Origin: JABDIY01 sp963803845 | GTDB lineage: Bacteria; Actinomycetota; Acidimicrobiia; Acidimicrobiales; SZUA-35 | DNA: 64,000 nt | Direction: 5' to 3' | Assembly (NCBI GenBank): GCA_963803845.1 | Contig: CAWDNZ010000004.1 | Location: forward strand, 1,054,001 to 1,118,000 | Part shown: in pieces, positions 44,831-54,194 of the stretch | How the letters are laid out: every line of letters begins with the position of its first letter | Position numbering within the stretch: position 1 is the stretch's first letter | The notes under the pieces: generated by a model | Seen by the model: the letters and a program-made list of their open reading frames with translations, nothing else | Databases searched by the model: none | Told to the model about the DNA's origin: nothing | Translations under genes and position numbers: made by a program

Positions 44831-46798
44831 TTAGTACCGAATATTTACGAGTTTCTTCATCCAGACGCTGCCCAACGATCATGAACGACGAGGCCAGCAA
44901 CGAACATGGTCAGACCGCCGTTCGTGGTGGAGAAGCCGGACATATATCCCGGTTGGTGACTGCATGTAGCGTAAATCGACAATCGGCAATGCCCCGACAA
45001 CCCAGCAGACATGCGACCCTCCGCGGAAAGCGACTGGACCTGAAGCTTCAGACGACCTCGGTCTCGAATCACGATCGCCAGGTTGTCGAGTAGTTCTGTG
45101 AGGTCGCCACCGAGTTCCCGGTTGATTTGTATGGCCTGAGCGATCCAGCCGAAGGTCCTCGTTCTTCATACGGTCGGCCACTGCGTTCAGGGACGCAACG
45201 TGGTCGCGGCCCACTCGACTTTCGACGGTGACCCGGCGGAACTCCTCGGCAGTGGGCGAGGAAGACTCGCTGGCCACCAGCTCCAGTGCCTGGGGCAGGC
45301 CTCGGCCAGCTCGCATGCTCCCAACGAGAATCGTGATTGTTGAGTGCAGCTGTTCCGCAAACGTCTTGCGGCGACGGCTGATCTTCATACTTACGGCTGC
45401 AAGGACCAGACCAGATCCGATCAGCACAACGACTATGGCGGCCGCTGCGTTCCAAAGAATGGACGCCCCGAGCCCGAAGGCGATTACAATACCCAAGGAG
45501 AGCATTGCGAATTCGCCCGGTCGCATGTTGATGCCGGCAGCGTCCAGTGCTTGGTCCAGGCCCTTGTCATCGTCATGCTTGGCGATTGCCCGATCAGCTG
45601 CGCTGGCCGCTCGTCTGGCCCAGTCCCGAAACCTTACGACCGGTGCTGGCGGCTGAGTAGGTCCCTAGCGATTGCACGCGGGCGCCAAAGGGATCCACTG
45701 CGAGCACTGCGACCGAAAGGAGAGCTACGAAGAGCGCTGCTGCGCCTAGCCATAGGCGGTTCCACCCACGAGGCCGGCACTCGGAGCGGTGAAGGCGCCG
45801 AGAATCGATTCGCCCACCAGGTCCGGCTTGACGGTTTCGGACCCGTTCGTCGCTACTTGCGCCGGCGTGGCGGAATCAGATTCTGCCGTTTCGACGGTTG
45901 TCTTCGCGGTTGCGACTGCCCCGTCGATTGCAACAGAGACACCGATTCGGCGTTCCCCAGTTTCGGTTGAGTTGAATAGGATTCGGTAGCGATGATTCAG
46001 CCGGTCGCCGATTTCCCCATAGAGCGCCCGGAGGGCGGCGGGGTCGTCAGTGGTGAGTACGGTTCCGCCCACCGAGGCCGCCGTCGAGATGAGGGCGCTG
46101 TGATCGGACTCCGCAGTTTCCAGGGTGATGGCGTAGAGCGCAGCGCCAGCTTCGGTCAACGCCGACACGGCTGTATCCTGGTCCTGTTCGGAGGTGGTAT
46201 CGCCGCCATCGCTAAGAAGAATGATGTAACGCTCCTCGGAATTGGCGCCTGACGTGACTCGCGAGGCCTCGACGAGCGCATCCCAAAGCGCCGTTTCGCC
46301 TCGGGCCTGCAATGAATTGACCGACAGTTTAGACGCATCGCGGCTATCGGTGAATGCGGTCAGAACCTGCGGTTGCGCTCCAAAGCTAATTATCGATACC
46401 CGGGCACTGTCCGGTAGCTGGCCGATGAAGTCCGACGCGGCCCGAGTGGCCTCTTGCAGCGGTGCTCCTCGCATGCTTCCCGAGGTGTCGATCACCAACG
46501 TGATGTCCACGGCCTGGTCGATCTCCTCAACGATGAAGCTCCGCCGGGATCCCCCCTCGGTGATGCCAAAGTTCTCTGGGGTCGGCGCTACCTCGCCGAT
46601 CGCCGCGGGAAGTGCGACCACCAACTCAACCGTGCTGCTCTCTGGATCCTGCTCTACTCGAAGGATCTGGATCTTGCTTTCTAGATCCTCTAGTCCGGTA
46701 GCTTCCTGTGCGCTGACTGGTGTGACAGAGGCGACGAGACACATCAGGCCCGTGATGCCGATTTGGGCGAGCCGTCTGGTCGTTCGAGTCCGGGCCAC
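44831..46798 (-). pseudogene. tadB: vWA-TadB fusion protein, frameshifted in the TadB part
   Basis: The first 345 residues are intact: a signal peptide, then a von Willebrand A domain with the metal site DTSGSMRG and LLSDGGDTTSE. The frame closes at 45746, but the next frame continues as a membrane helix (WLGAAALFVALLSVAVLAV). Later frames give the F-domain (LRAGRGLPQAL-type stretch with SMRAGRGLPQALELVAS), RDRGRLKLQVQSLSAEG and the final WMKKLVNIRY ending at 44831. At least four shifts are needed (about 45745, 45590, 45150, 44990). A vWA domain fused to TadB occurs in actinobacterial Tad loci; TadB forms the membrane platform with TadC. Confidence 0.72.
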
Positions 46799-46800
46799 GG

Positions 46801-48081
46801 CTACTGCCGCCCGTTCAGGCCAAAGTCGCCAGCGAGAATATCCGCCGGGAGTTCGACACCCATGTACCGAAGTTCGTCGGAGAACATCGGGCGCAAGCCG
46901 GTTGCGTGGATCTCGCCGGCGTATTTCCCGTCCTCGTCAAAGCCTGCCTCGAAATCGAATTCGTAGAGGGTGGACAGGGTGATGGTGTCACCCTCCATGC
47001 CAACGACCTCAGCGATTTCGATCACCCGACGTGTTCCGTCCCGGAGGCGACCGAGTTGGATGATCATGTCAAGGGAAGACGAGACCTGTTCGCGTATCGC
47101 CCGCATGGGGAGTTCCATACCGCTCATCAGGATCATGGTCTCCAAACGGGACAGCGCATCCCGGGGTGAGTTGGCATGGAGTGTGGACAGCGAACCCTCG
47201 TGGCCGGTGTTCATGGCCTGGATCATGTCCAGGGCTTCGCCGCCGCGAACCTCGCCCACGATGATGCGATCAGGGCGCATCCGGAGAGAGTTCTTTACGA
47301 GCTCTCGAATCGGAACTGCTCCTCTACCCTCCATGTTTGCGGGTCGTGACTCAAGGCGAATAACGTGTCGCTGCTTGAGCTTGAGTTCCACCGCATCTTC
47401 GATGGTGACGATTCGTTCGTCGCCGGGAATGAAGGACGAGACAACGTTCAGGAGCGTGGTCTTGCCGGTGCCGGTACCGCCGGAGATGAGGATGTTTCGC
47501 TTGCCCCGAACGCAGGCGTCGATGAACGCGGATGCCTGCTCGTTCAGTGTTCCGATCTCAACCAGATGTTCTGCCGTGAATGTGTGGTTCGAGAACTTCC
47601 GGATCGTCAGCATCGGACCGTCAACCGAGAGCGGCGGGATCACTGCGTTAACACGGGACCCGTCAGGGAGGCGAGCGTCCACAAGGGGAGACGACTCGTC
47701 GATTCGCCGCCCGACGGCCGTGACGATTCGTTCGATCACACGGCGAAGGTGCTCGACGGCAACGAAGCGCGAATCGGTGAGGTAGAGCCGACCGGCCCGC
47801 TCAACGTATATCGCATCCGTCCCATTCACCATCACTTCAGTGACTTCCGGGTCAGCCATGAAACCCTCGATCGGGCCCAGTCCGAGGATGTCGGCAGCAA
47901 TGGACTGCACTAGTTCCTGGCGATCGTCGGCGTCGAGTTGGCTGAGCTCCTCGGCCAGAACGGCATCGAGCTCTCGTACCACGTAGGTTGTGAGTTGATC
48001 CTCGGTCAGGTTGGGGTCGAAGAGACGTTGGCCGAGTCGTTTGTAGAGCGCCTCGGCGGCTTTGGTTCGGATCAGAATCAT
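46801..48081 (-). CDS. tadA: Tad pilus assembly ATPase TadA/CpaF
   Basis: This 426-residue secretion ATPase powers Tad pilus polymerisation. The N-terminal domain (FDPNLTEDQLTTYVVREL) leads to the Walker A GGTGTGKT at 201-208. The Asp box lies in RIVTIEDAVEL, the Walker B in MRPDRIIVGEVRGGEALDMI, and the His box in TGHEGSLSTLHANS. It is intact, unlike most neighbours. The start is uncertain. A 43-codon frame ending at 48078 overlaps it by ATGA and looks like the N-terminal linker of other TadA proteins, so a base may be missing just upstream. vWA-TadB follows 2 bp after its stop. Confidence 0.93.
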   Translation of the reverse strand: MILIRTKAAEALYKRLGQRLFDPNLTEDQLTTYVVRELDAVLAEELSQLDADDRQELVQSIAADILGLGPIEGFMADPEVTEVMVNGTDAIYVERAGRLYLTDSRFVAVEHLRRVIERIVTAVGRRIDESSPLVDARLPDGSRVNAVIPPLSVDGPMLTIRKFSNHTFTAEHLVEIGTLNEQASAFIDACVRGKRNILISGGTGTGKTTLLNVVSSFIPGDERIVTIEDAVELKLKQRHVIRLESRPANMEGRGAVPIRELVKNSLRMRPDRIIVGEVRGGEALDMIQAMNTGHEGSLSTLHANSPRDALSRLETMILMSGMELPMRAIREQVSSSLDMIIQLGRLRDGTRRVIEIAEVVGMEGDTITLSTLYEFDFEAGFDEDGKYAGEIHATGLRPMFSDELRYMGVELPADILAGDFGLNGRQ

Positions 48082-48209
48082 GGGGTCATGATGGCGGAGG
48101 GTGGAATCCTCCTTGCCTCGTCACCGGCCTCGCTTGCAGCCACGGTGGATCGGAGGTCTCCGACTCCGTTAACGGGCCGCACACTACGCAGACGTTCGCT
48201 GATACTCAT
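48078..48209 (-). CDS. Short frame before tadA, probable displaced TadA N-terminus
   Basis: The 43 codons start MSISERLRSVRPVNGVGDLR, 3 bp after the TadZ stop. They end in ATGA overlapping the assigned tadA start. TadA homologues often begin MS-x-x-E-R-L with a charged linker, so this is best read as the first part of TadA separated by a one-base shift. A genuine small coupled gene is the alternative. Confidence 0.4.
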   Translation of the reverse strand: MSISERLRSVRPVNGVGDLRSTVAASEAGDEARRIPPSAIMTP

Positions 48210-48212
48210 CGT

Positions 48213-49399
48213 TTAGGCCTCTTTCCGGCGGAAGATTCGGTCGAGCACTCCAGCGTCATCTGCCGGGGGACGGGGTGCGAAATAGTTGACAGCTTCCTGG
48301 AGGGGACGGGAGCCGCGATCCCGAGGATCGCGTTGCAGAAGGGGAATCCCTTCGTTGGACGAGATCGGAAAACTTCGGGTGCTCGGAATCTCGAACGAGG
48401 CTATCCATGCCGATCGTCTCCTCCAATTCAGGAGTCGATAGTCCTACTTTCGAGCCAGCCCGGTTGACGACGAAATGCCGACGAGGAGCGTTCATCCCAA
48501 TCGAGTCGAGGGCATCCAGCGCCCGTTTGGCGGCCCTGATCGCCGGTACCTCGGGTGTAGAGACCATCACGATGTCCGTTGCGAATTCCATGGCCGTTAA
48601 GGCAGCATCGTCGATTCCGGCCGCAGTGTCGACAACGACAAAAGGGAACTCCTCGACAAGCGCTGCCAATACCCGCTTGACGTCATCCCCGGTCACTTGA
48701 TCCGAGTCGGCCAGGCTGAGCGGCGCTGCCAGGACGGCCAGGCTGGATTCATGGATCTCGAGAAAGACTTTGAGCGCGGAGCGCTCGGTGCTGGCCAGCG
48801 CAGCCGCGTTCACGAGTGAATGATTCGCCTCGAGACCCAACGCAGAGATCGTGTCTCCGAACTGCAGGTCGAGGTCGACCAGCAAGGCCATACCAGGGTG
48901 GCGTTTCGCCACTCCATAGCCAAGGTTGCAGGCAAACGTGGTTTTGCCAGCTCCCCCTTTCGGTCCGATCACAACGACGACTCGCCGTTCGAGGCCGGAC
49001 TGGAAACTGCGAGCGCTGCGTCGCTCGGCGGTCAATGCCACCGCTCGGTCGATCGCAGCCTGAATGGCCTCAGCAGTACGGTTCAATTGATACGTCCCGG
49101 GCCCCGCTCCGAAGGAGTTCTACGATGTCGTCCGGGGACGCCTGTTCGCTGACCACCAAGACGCCCAGTTCCGGGTGCCTACGGTCCAGCTCGTTGACGA
49201 GGACCAGTGCGTCGGCAACGTCTGTTCCCTGAATTGCGACTACCGAAGGGTTGGCGGCGCAGATTTCCTGGACGGCGATACGGGGTTCCCGCCAGTCATC
49301 AGACCACACCCGGCGTACCGGCATCTTTTGCTCTGCATAGATCCCGAGGACCTGCTCTTCTAGCGCTGCATCCGGGGAGACAATCGTGACGCCGCTCAT
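48213..49399 (-). pseudogene. tadZ: TadZ/CpaE-like ATPase, frameshifted
   Basis: The ATG at 49399 overlaps the CpaB stop. The first 108 codons give an atypical receiver domain (MSGVTIVSPDAAL to LLRSGARDVS). The frame then breaks near 49090 and resumes as a MinD/ParA-like ATPase with VIGPKGGAGKTT, the LVDLDLQFGD region, and VVVDTAAGIDD. A second break near 48365 leads to a third frame ending LDRIFRRKEA at 48213. Joined, it is a full TadZ of about 390 residues, which places Tad machinery at the pole. It is inactivated or mis-sequenced at two points. Confidence 0.75.
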
Positions 49400-50262
49400 C
49401 CGTTTGCGGCCTGAATGACTGTGGGGGCGTTCGGAGGCGTGTCGAACACGTTCCCTCGGGTCTGGATATCGGTCTTGTACTCGGGGACATCGGAGCGTTC
49501 CGACGCCAGCCAAACGAACCCGAATTCTTGAGTGAAGACCAACCGTTCGGCGTCCGCAGGATCCACAGCCAGGGTGATGAGGAGCTCACCTTCGGGCGAT
49601 TGCCGTAGTCGATCGGTATTCTCGGCGTCCTCATCGCTGAAGCTAGCGGAACTGCGGTTCTCCTGGATTGCTGTAACGAGGACTTTGCGCAATAGCAGGC
49701 CGCTGACGTTCGGGGTCTTGCACATCCTCGGTCGTTACAGCTTCGGGGAGTGCGAACTCGACGCCGTCGACTACCACGACGCCCCCGGACAGATCGAACG
49801 GATCAAAAGAGGCGATCACCGAGACCGTGTCGCCGGGCTTGATGAGACCACCCACCGCCCGCTGCGGCTCCAGCGGCGACCGTAATTTCAACCTTGCCCT
49901 CGGGGACTACGACACCAACCTCACGGGAGATGAAGTCTGACTGGGTCACGAATCGCTGGGAAACCAGCTGTTCGCCGGCAACCAGATTCGACCGCCGTCA
50001 CCTTGTTCTCCAGCGAGGCAAGCGATCGAACTGCCCCAGCGGCTTGGACCTTGACCGGGACCGTCTCAACCTCGACGAAGTCGGCCAGTGATTCACCGCC
50101 GATTGTGCCGGCTGGGATGACGTCCTTGACCACGTAGACTTCGACCAGTTCTTCGCCGGCAGTGGCTCGGGCCTCGGCACCCTGCACGTACCGGACCAGG
50201 AGCACCGTTCCGGCCATGGCCGCAATTACGGCAACGAGAATTCCAACTACTTTTCTTTGCAT
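49396..50262 (-). pseudogene. cpaB: CpaB/RcpC-like Flp pilus assembly protein, frameshifted
   Basis: The start MQRKVVGILVAVIAAMAGTV gives one membrane helix, then the SAF domain (VYVVKDVIPAGTIGGESLADF). Breaks occur near 50000, 49870 and 49710, after which the sequence continues in other frames as LVAGEQLVSQRFVTQSDFI, QRAVGGLIKPGDTVSVIASF and TPNVSGLLLRKVLVTAIQEN. Then comes LITLAVDPADAERLVFTQEFG. Joined, it matches CpaB/RcpC, a periplasmic organiser of the Tad secretin. The stop overlaps the tadZ start. No secretin gene is present, as expected for a monoderm actinobacterium. Confidence 0.75.
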
Positions 50263-50362
50263 TTCAGCTCCGCGCTTTCTTTCCTGAACAAACTATTTAA
50301 ACAAGGGACAAACGAATGGAGAATCTCGGGTTGGCTTCAGCAGCCGCTGAGGTCGTTTTCCT

Positions 50363-51353
50363 TCACGGCGCAAATCTGATTACGTACGCATTTGAAGGTG
50401 GACCACCAGAGTTACAACATGTACCCGTGATCAGGCCAGGGCTGAATTCCAGAGTGATTGATCTATTCGACCCAGTGAGCTTGTAGGCAACGATCCTGAC
50501 TCGGGCGAAGGCTACGAGGTGGAACTCGAGGTTGGCGCCCGGACCGTCGGTGAAGAAGTCGAAGATTGGCACGCTGAAGATAGATGTTGTTGTTCTTGAG
50601 ATAGTCGAGCTGGGTCTTGTACGCATTCGTGAGACCTTGGCCGGTGAGCTGCCTTCGTAGCAGGCATCTGGCTCGCGTGTTGCAATCACCACCGATCGTC
50701 CCCGTGTAGACGGGAAGCTGGTAGCCGTTGCAGGAGCTCGTCCTTGATTTGCGCTGCGGAGTTGGGTCGTTCCCGAAATCGACGATGCCCCAGTTGCCTT
50801 CCGGGTTGCCGTTTCCGCAGAAGCTCGATCTGACCAGAGCCGGAACCCTGCTCGTCGTAGGAGATCTCGAGCGTCTGGGTGGAGTTTGGGACTCGCGAAG
50901 AATGAGTCGAGTGCATCGACGCAAAGTCCGATTGGGCGGAGGCCGGTGGCGCTGAGGGTCGACCCCAGCGGACCGTGGTACTGGAGGATCGCAGGATAGG
51001 GATCCAGGCCAATGGCCCGGCCGAAGTAGACGTCCACCGTCTTCTTCGGCGCTCACCGTGACGGTTCCTTCGCCGGTGCGTAGCCGAGCCAGTGGTGCAC
51101 AGCGTCATCGTGGCGCTGGGGGCGTTGGAGCCGAGGAATGCGGCTGCGTCGTTGGCGCAGCCATTGCCACCCTTGCGAATAGGTCTGGGCGGCGGCAAGG
51201 GCGGCTGCATCGGTGGATGTAACCAGGTTGCGCCGGGTCTGCCACCCGACGCTGACGTCAACCGATAGAGCTGCGGCTCCCAGTAGGACCACGAGGCAAT
51301 GGCGGTGAGAGCCATAACGGCGCCGCGTTGCTTGGGTGGTTCACGATTCGCAT
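50363..51353 (-). pseudogene. TadG-like pilus protein, heavily frameshifted
   Basis: The ATG at 51353 overlaps the end of TadE. Coherent pieces in alternating frames read QRGAVMALTAI, VLLGAAALSVDVSVGWQTRR, TSTDAAALAAAQTYSQG, NGCANDAAAFLGSNAP, VDVYFGRAIGLDPYPAILQY, GNWGIVDFGNDPTP, TNAYKTQLDYLKNNNIYLQ and a long final piece ending SNAYVIRFAP. The first part is the TadG/Flp-G entry motif and helix. Around ten single-base shifts occur within 1 kb, the densest in the window. The joined product would be a secreted Tad accessory protein of about 320 residues. Confidence 0.68.
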
Positions 51354-51741
51354 CGGAAGACTCCTCTACCGGTCAGGGTGATGTCCTTTTCCGGGATGAG
51401 TGGGATCTGGATCGTGTACGGGCCCGTGACGGTCACGGTGACGGTGGACGGGCCCTGACTACAAAGTTGGGAGACAGTCACTGTTTCGCTGATCCCCAAT
51501 GAGAGGCCGTCGAGCGTGTTGCTGGCGGCATCCTCGATCTCGGATTGAGTGGAATTCTGCAGCGATGCAACTCGGGCTCCTTCGCGAGCGGCAGATTGAA
51601 GGTCTGCACCCGGTTGATCATCAGGCCGAATTCGATGATGCTGAACAGAATCATGATGAGAATCGGGACAACAATGACGAATTCGGCCATCGCCGCGCCC
51701 CGCTGGTTCTGTTTTTTCGGAACTTGACTGGGCTTATACAT
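51341..51741 (-). pseudogene. TadE-like pilus protein, one frameshift
   Basis: It starts MYKPSQVPKKQNQRGAAMAE with GGAGGT ahead, and has the TadE helix EFVIVVPILIMILFSIIEF. Near 51594 the expected S-A-A-R-E-G-A-R-V moves to another frame, which runs on to a Cys-containing end (QLCSQGPSTVTVTVTG, then GRGVFRCES). A missing T in AATTCTGCC would explain the shift. The joined protein is about 133 residues, normal for TadE. Confidence 0.75.
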
Positions 51742-51794
51742 AGAGGTGACCTCCAACCACACTCAGTGGTTGTATCAGAGAGGGAAATCTGCAA

Positions 51795-51881
51795 TCAATG
51801 GGCAATGCTGCTGCCGAGCGCGGTGAACGCGAGCACGCAGACGGTGGTGACGAGCGAGGTAATAAGTACGTATTCAGCCAT
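51795..51881 (-). CDS. 28-residue Flp-like peptide without a prepilin leader
   Basis: The frame encodes MAEYVLITSLVTTVC then VLAFTALGSSIAH. The opening MAEY plus a hydrophobic helix matches the region just after the cleavage site of the two Flp pilins nearby (G-MAEYALLLVL), but there is no leader in front. AAAGGAC lies ahead of the ATG. It sits downstream of the pilin terminator and upstream of TadE. It could be a decoy or regulator of pilin assembly, a minor subunit inserted without processing, or a pilin remnant. Confidence 0.5.
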   Translation of the reverse strand: MAEYVLITSLVTTVCVLAFTALGSSIAH

Positions 51882-51915
51882 GGGCTTGTCCTTTGCAGTT
51901 TCGAGAAAACACTGA

Positions 51916-51953
51916 AACGCCCAGAGAAATGCATACGCATTTCTCTGGGCGTT
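51916..51953. terminator. Hairpin between the Flp pilin genes and the Tad assembly genes
   Basis: AAACGCCCAGAGAAATGC and GCATTTCTCTGGGCGTTT form an 18-bp perfect stem with loop ATAC. On the minus strand it follows the second pilin stop by 9 bp and is followed by CAGTGTTTTC. It probably stops most pilin transcripts and lets a fraction read into the assembly genes. Confidence 0.85.
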
Positions 51954-51962
51954 TGGATTGCG

Positions 51963-52133
51963 TTACCCCTTGAGCTTTGTGGTCACCGTGTCAGCCAAAG
52001 TATCGATTTCTGAGCCGAGGGCGCCGAATCCTACCGCAGCAACTACGGCGATCAGGACGAGCAGAAGGGCGTACTCGGCCATGCCGGCGCCCTTCTGGCT
52101 TGTCCTATCCGCGAAGATTCGGATGTAGAGCAT
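51963..52133 (-). CDS. Flp-type pilin 2
   Basis: This 56-residue prepilin has a short leader (MLYIRIFADRTSQKGAG), then the Flp motif G-MAEYALLLVL and a hydrophobic helix, ending in a short Thr/Lys tail (TVTTKLKG). AAGGAG lies 5 bases before the ATG. The prepilin peptidase would cut after the Gly, leaving a mature peptide of about 39 residues that forms the Tad pilus fibre. It follows pilin 1 after 94 bp and resembles it closely in the leader and helix start, so the two are paralogues. Confidence 0.9.
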   Translation of the reverse strand: MLYIRIFADRTSQKGAGMAEYALLLVLIAVVAAVGFGALGSEIDTLADTVTTKLKG

Positions 52134-52227
52134 CGAGGTCTCCTTCAAATGGCTTGCATGATCGCGCTAGCGTTTTCGGGCAATTCGGAAAAGGCTGGCA
52201 GCGGGAAGCTGCCAGCCCAGACTCTCA

Positions 52228-52428
52228 TTAACCGCCCACGACTCCGGCAGTACCACCCAACTTGGTGGTGACAGAGTTGAGCGCAGTGCCGATGCCGCCT
52301 GCGAGAGCGGTAAAGACAGCGAACAGAGCGGCGGCAACGAGCACCAGCAGAAGGGCGTACTCGGCCATGCCGGCACCCTTCTGAGCACGGTGGGCGGCGT
52401 TCTTGGCTGCGACATAGAAGTAAAGCAT
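52228..52428 (-). CDS. Flp-type pilin 1
   Basis: This 66-residue prepilin has a leader (MLYFYVAAKNAAHRAQKGAG) followed by MAEYALLLVLVAAALFAVFT and a tail rich in Gly and Thr. AAGGAGAAATACC lies before the ATG. It is the first gene of the Tad cluster on this strand. The region to 52634 upstream must hold the promoter shared with the divergent histidine kinase. No prepilin peptidase gene is seen in the window. Confidence 0.9.
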   Translation of the reverse strand: MLYFYVAAKNAAHRAQKGAGMAEYALLLVLVAAALFAVFTALAGGIGTALNSVTTKLGGTAGVVGG

Positions 52429-52634
52429 TGGTATTTCTCCTTGATATTGGTTTGAGTGGGATCGAACTGTGTTTCGTTCCGCTCCACAAAGCATGCAGGA
52501 GACCCCCGGGCCGCCGAATCCTCAAGATTGGGTATTCGACCAGGCCAAATCTAGGTAACGATGCCCTCGCCAGTGAGAGGATCATGCGGTATTCAGTGTC
52601 TTGTAGTTGAGGTTGAACTCTGGAGTGGAGAGTT

Positions 52635-54194
52635 ATGGGTGGTGCAGTGGGCATGCGGAAAGCTGCTGTTGTGAACGGATATGTTGGGTCGGATCGGCGT
52701 TACGTCTCCGCGGAGAAAGCGCTGCGGTCCGAATGGTTCTTCGCCACGGTCGCTTTGGCGATCGTGGCGCTTGTCAGCATCACTCCACTGTCTAACGACG
52801 CACAGCCGATCGATGGCCTCACATCGTCATCAACAGCCTTCGTAAGTGTCGCATTTGCGATCACTCTGTTGTCAGGGTGCCTCTCTTGGTTCCGAAGCAT
52901 CATCCTCCGGATTAGCGACGAGCTCGAATCTGGCTTCCTCTACCTGCTGGTGGCCTTTGGCTGGCTCGGCCCGGTCTACCTGGGTGAGGTCTACAACTTC
53001 TCCCGACCCGCCAACGACGGTCTCTTCGTCCTCGGCAGCGCCGCCAGTGTCGCCGTGACCGCGCTGATGGTGCTGTTCAGAAAGCGTTTCCTCGGCTCAG
53101 TGCAGAACTGGCCGGTTCGCTCTGCTGTCGCCCTCGGGCCCGTTCTTCTCGTAACCGTTGGCGGAACCGTGGCAGGCTGGGATCCATCCCGGTCTTCGGT
53201 GGTGTCCAGCGTTCTTGCCGTGCTCGCCGTCCTCGGGCTCGGGCTCACCCATATCGGCTGGATTCGCAATCGTCCCTCACTTGGCTTCTTCGGGCTCCAG
53301 CTCACCGGGCTTGCTGCCGCTGAAGCAATCCGGCAGTGGTTCACCGCTGATCGAGAGCTGGCCCTAGCGTGCGCCGCTCTCCTGGCGTGTGGCAGCGCCA
53401 TCGTTGGCTTCTACGGAGTCGTCGTGTCGATTCGCGGCGATCTTTCCGGTCGAGACAAGCGCCTCTTCTCCTCCTACGTTGAGAACCAGAAGCTCGCAGT
53501 ACATATTGCCGCCGCCGAACAAAACTCCGCCGAGCAGATGCATAGTCTCCGATCAGGCTTGCTGGGCGTCGAGGCGCTCGCCCGCTCGATCGATGACCCC
53601 AAAGGAGTCGCCGGAATTCTGGCTGCAGAGGCAGAGCGGCTCCGAGGGCTCACAACAGACAAGACCTACGAGCTCAGCCATTTCGACCTCATGGAGGATC
53701 TGAATAAGCTGGCCGAAATTCACCTGCGAGCCAGCAGTCCCTGCACTGTGGAAGGTCCAAACTCATTCATGGTCAAGGCCGCTCGATCCGAGACGATCGA
53801 CACGATCCAGAGTCTTCTGGCCAACGCAGTCCGTCATGCTCCCGGCTCGCCCGTCAAGGTCCGGGTAGCGATCACCGGTGATCCGTATGCCGCAGTTGCG
53901 ATTACCGTGGAGGATCGGGGTCCCGGAATCCCCGCCAAAGTGGCAGCCAAGATTTTCGACCGGGGTTTCACCACCCACCGAGACGGCAGCGGGATCGGTC
54001 TAGCAGCTGCGAAGCAGGTGGTGGAGAGCCAGGGTGGAAACCTGTCGTTCCAGAATCGCATTGGCGGTGGTGCTCGCTTCACGATGCTCATCCCGCTCGA
54101 TCCAATCGGCTACGAGAAGCCGACGGCACCACCTAAGCGTGAAACCCCCGACCGGCCGGTGGGTGGCCGGATGTTCGCAGGAGCCGGCGAATGA
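52635..54194 (+). CDS. Membrane histidine kinase
   Basis: This 519-residue sensor has seven to eight membrane helices (about 33-265) without an obvious extracellular domain. A short dimerisation helix holds candidate phosphoacceptor H303 (QMHSLRSGLLGVEAL), and the HATPase domain has the N-box LLANAVRHAPGSP, G1 EDRGPGIP and G2 GSGIGLAAAKQVVE. The usual H-D-L-R-N core is changed to H-S-L-R-S. The response regulator start overlaps its stop, so the pair forms one system. Its place next to the Flp pilins suggests control of the Tad locus, but no direct evidence is seen. Confidence 0.88.
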   Translation: MGGAVGMRKAAVVNGYVGSDRRYVSAEKALRSEWFFATVALAIVALVSITPLSNDAQPIDGLTSSSTAFVSVAFAITLLSGCLSWFRSIILRISDELESGFLYLLVAFGWLGPVYLGEVYNFSRPANDGLFVLGSAASVAVTALMVLFRKRFLGSVQNWPVRSAVALGPVLLVTVGGTVAGWDPSRSSVVSSVLAVLAVLGLGLTHIGWIRNRPSLGFFGLQLTGLAAAEAIRQWFTADRELALACAALLACGSAIVGFYGVVVSIRGDLSGRDKRLFSSYVENQKLAVHIAAAEQNSAEQMHSLRSGLLGVEALARSIDDPKGVAGILAAEAERLRGLTTDKTYELSHFDLMEDLNKLAEIHLRASSPCTVEGPNSFMVKAARSETIDTIQSLLANAVRHAPGSPVKVRVAITGDPYAAVAITVEDRGPGIPAKVAAKIFDRGFTTHRDGSGIGLAAAKQVVESQGGNLSFQNRIGGGARFTMLIPLDPIGYEKPTAPPKRETPDRPVGGRMFAGAGE

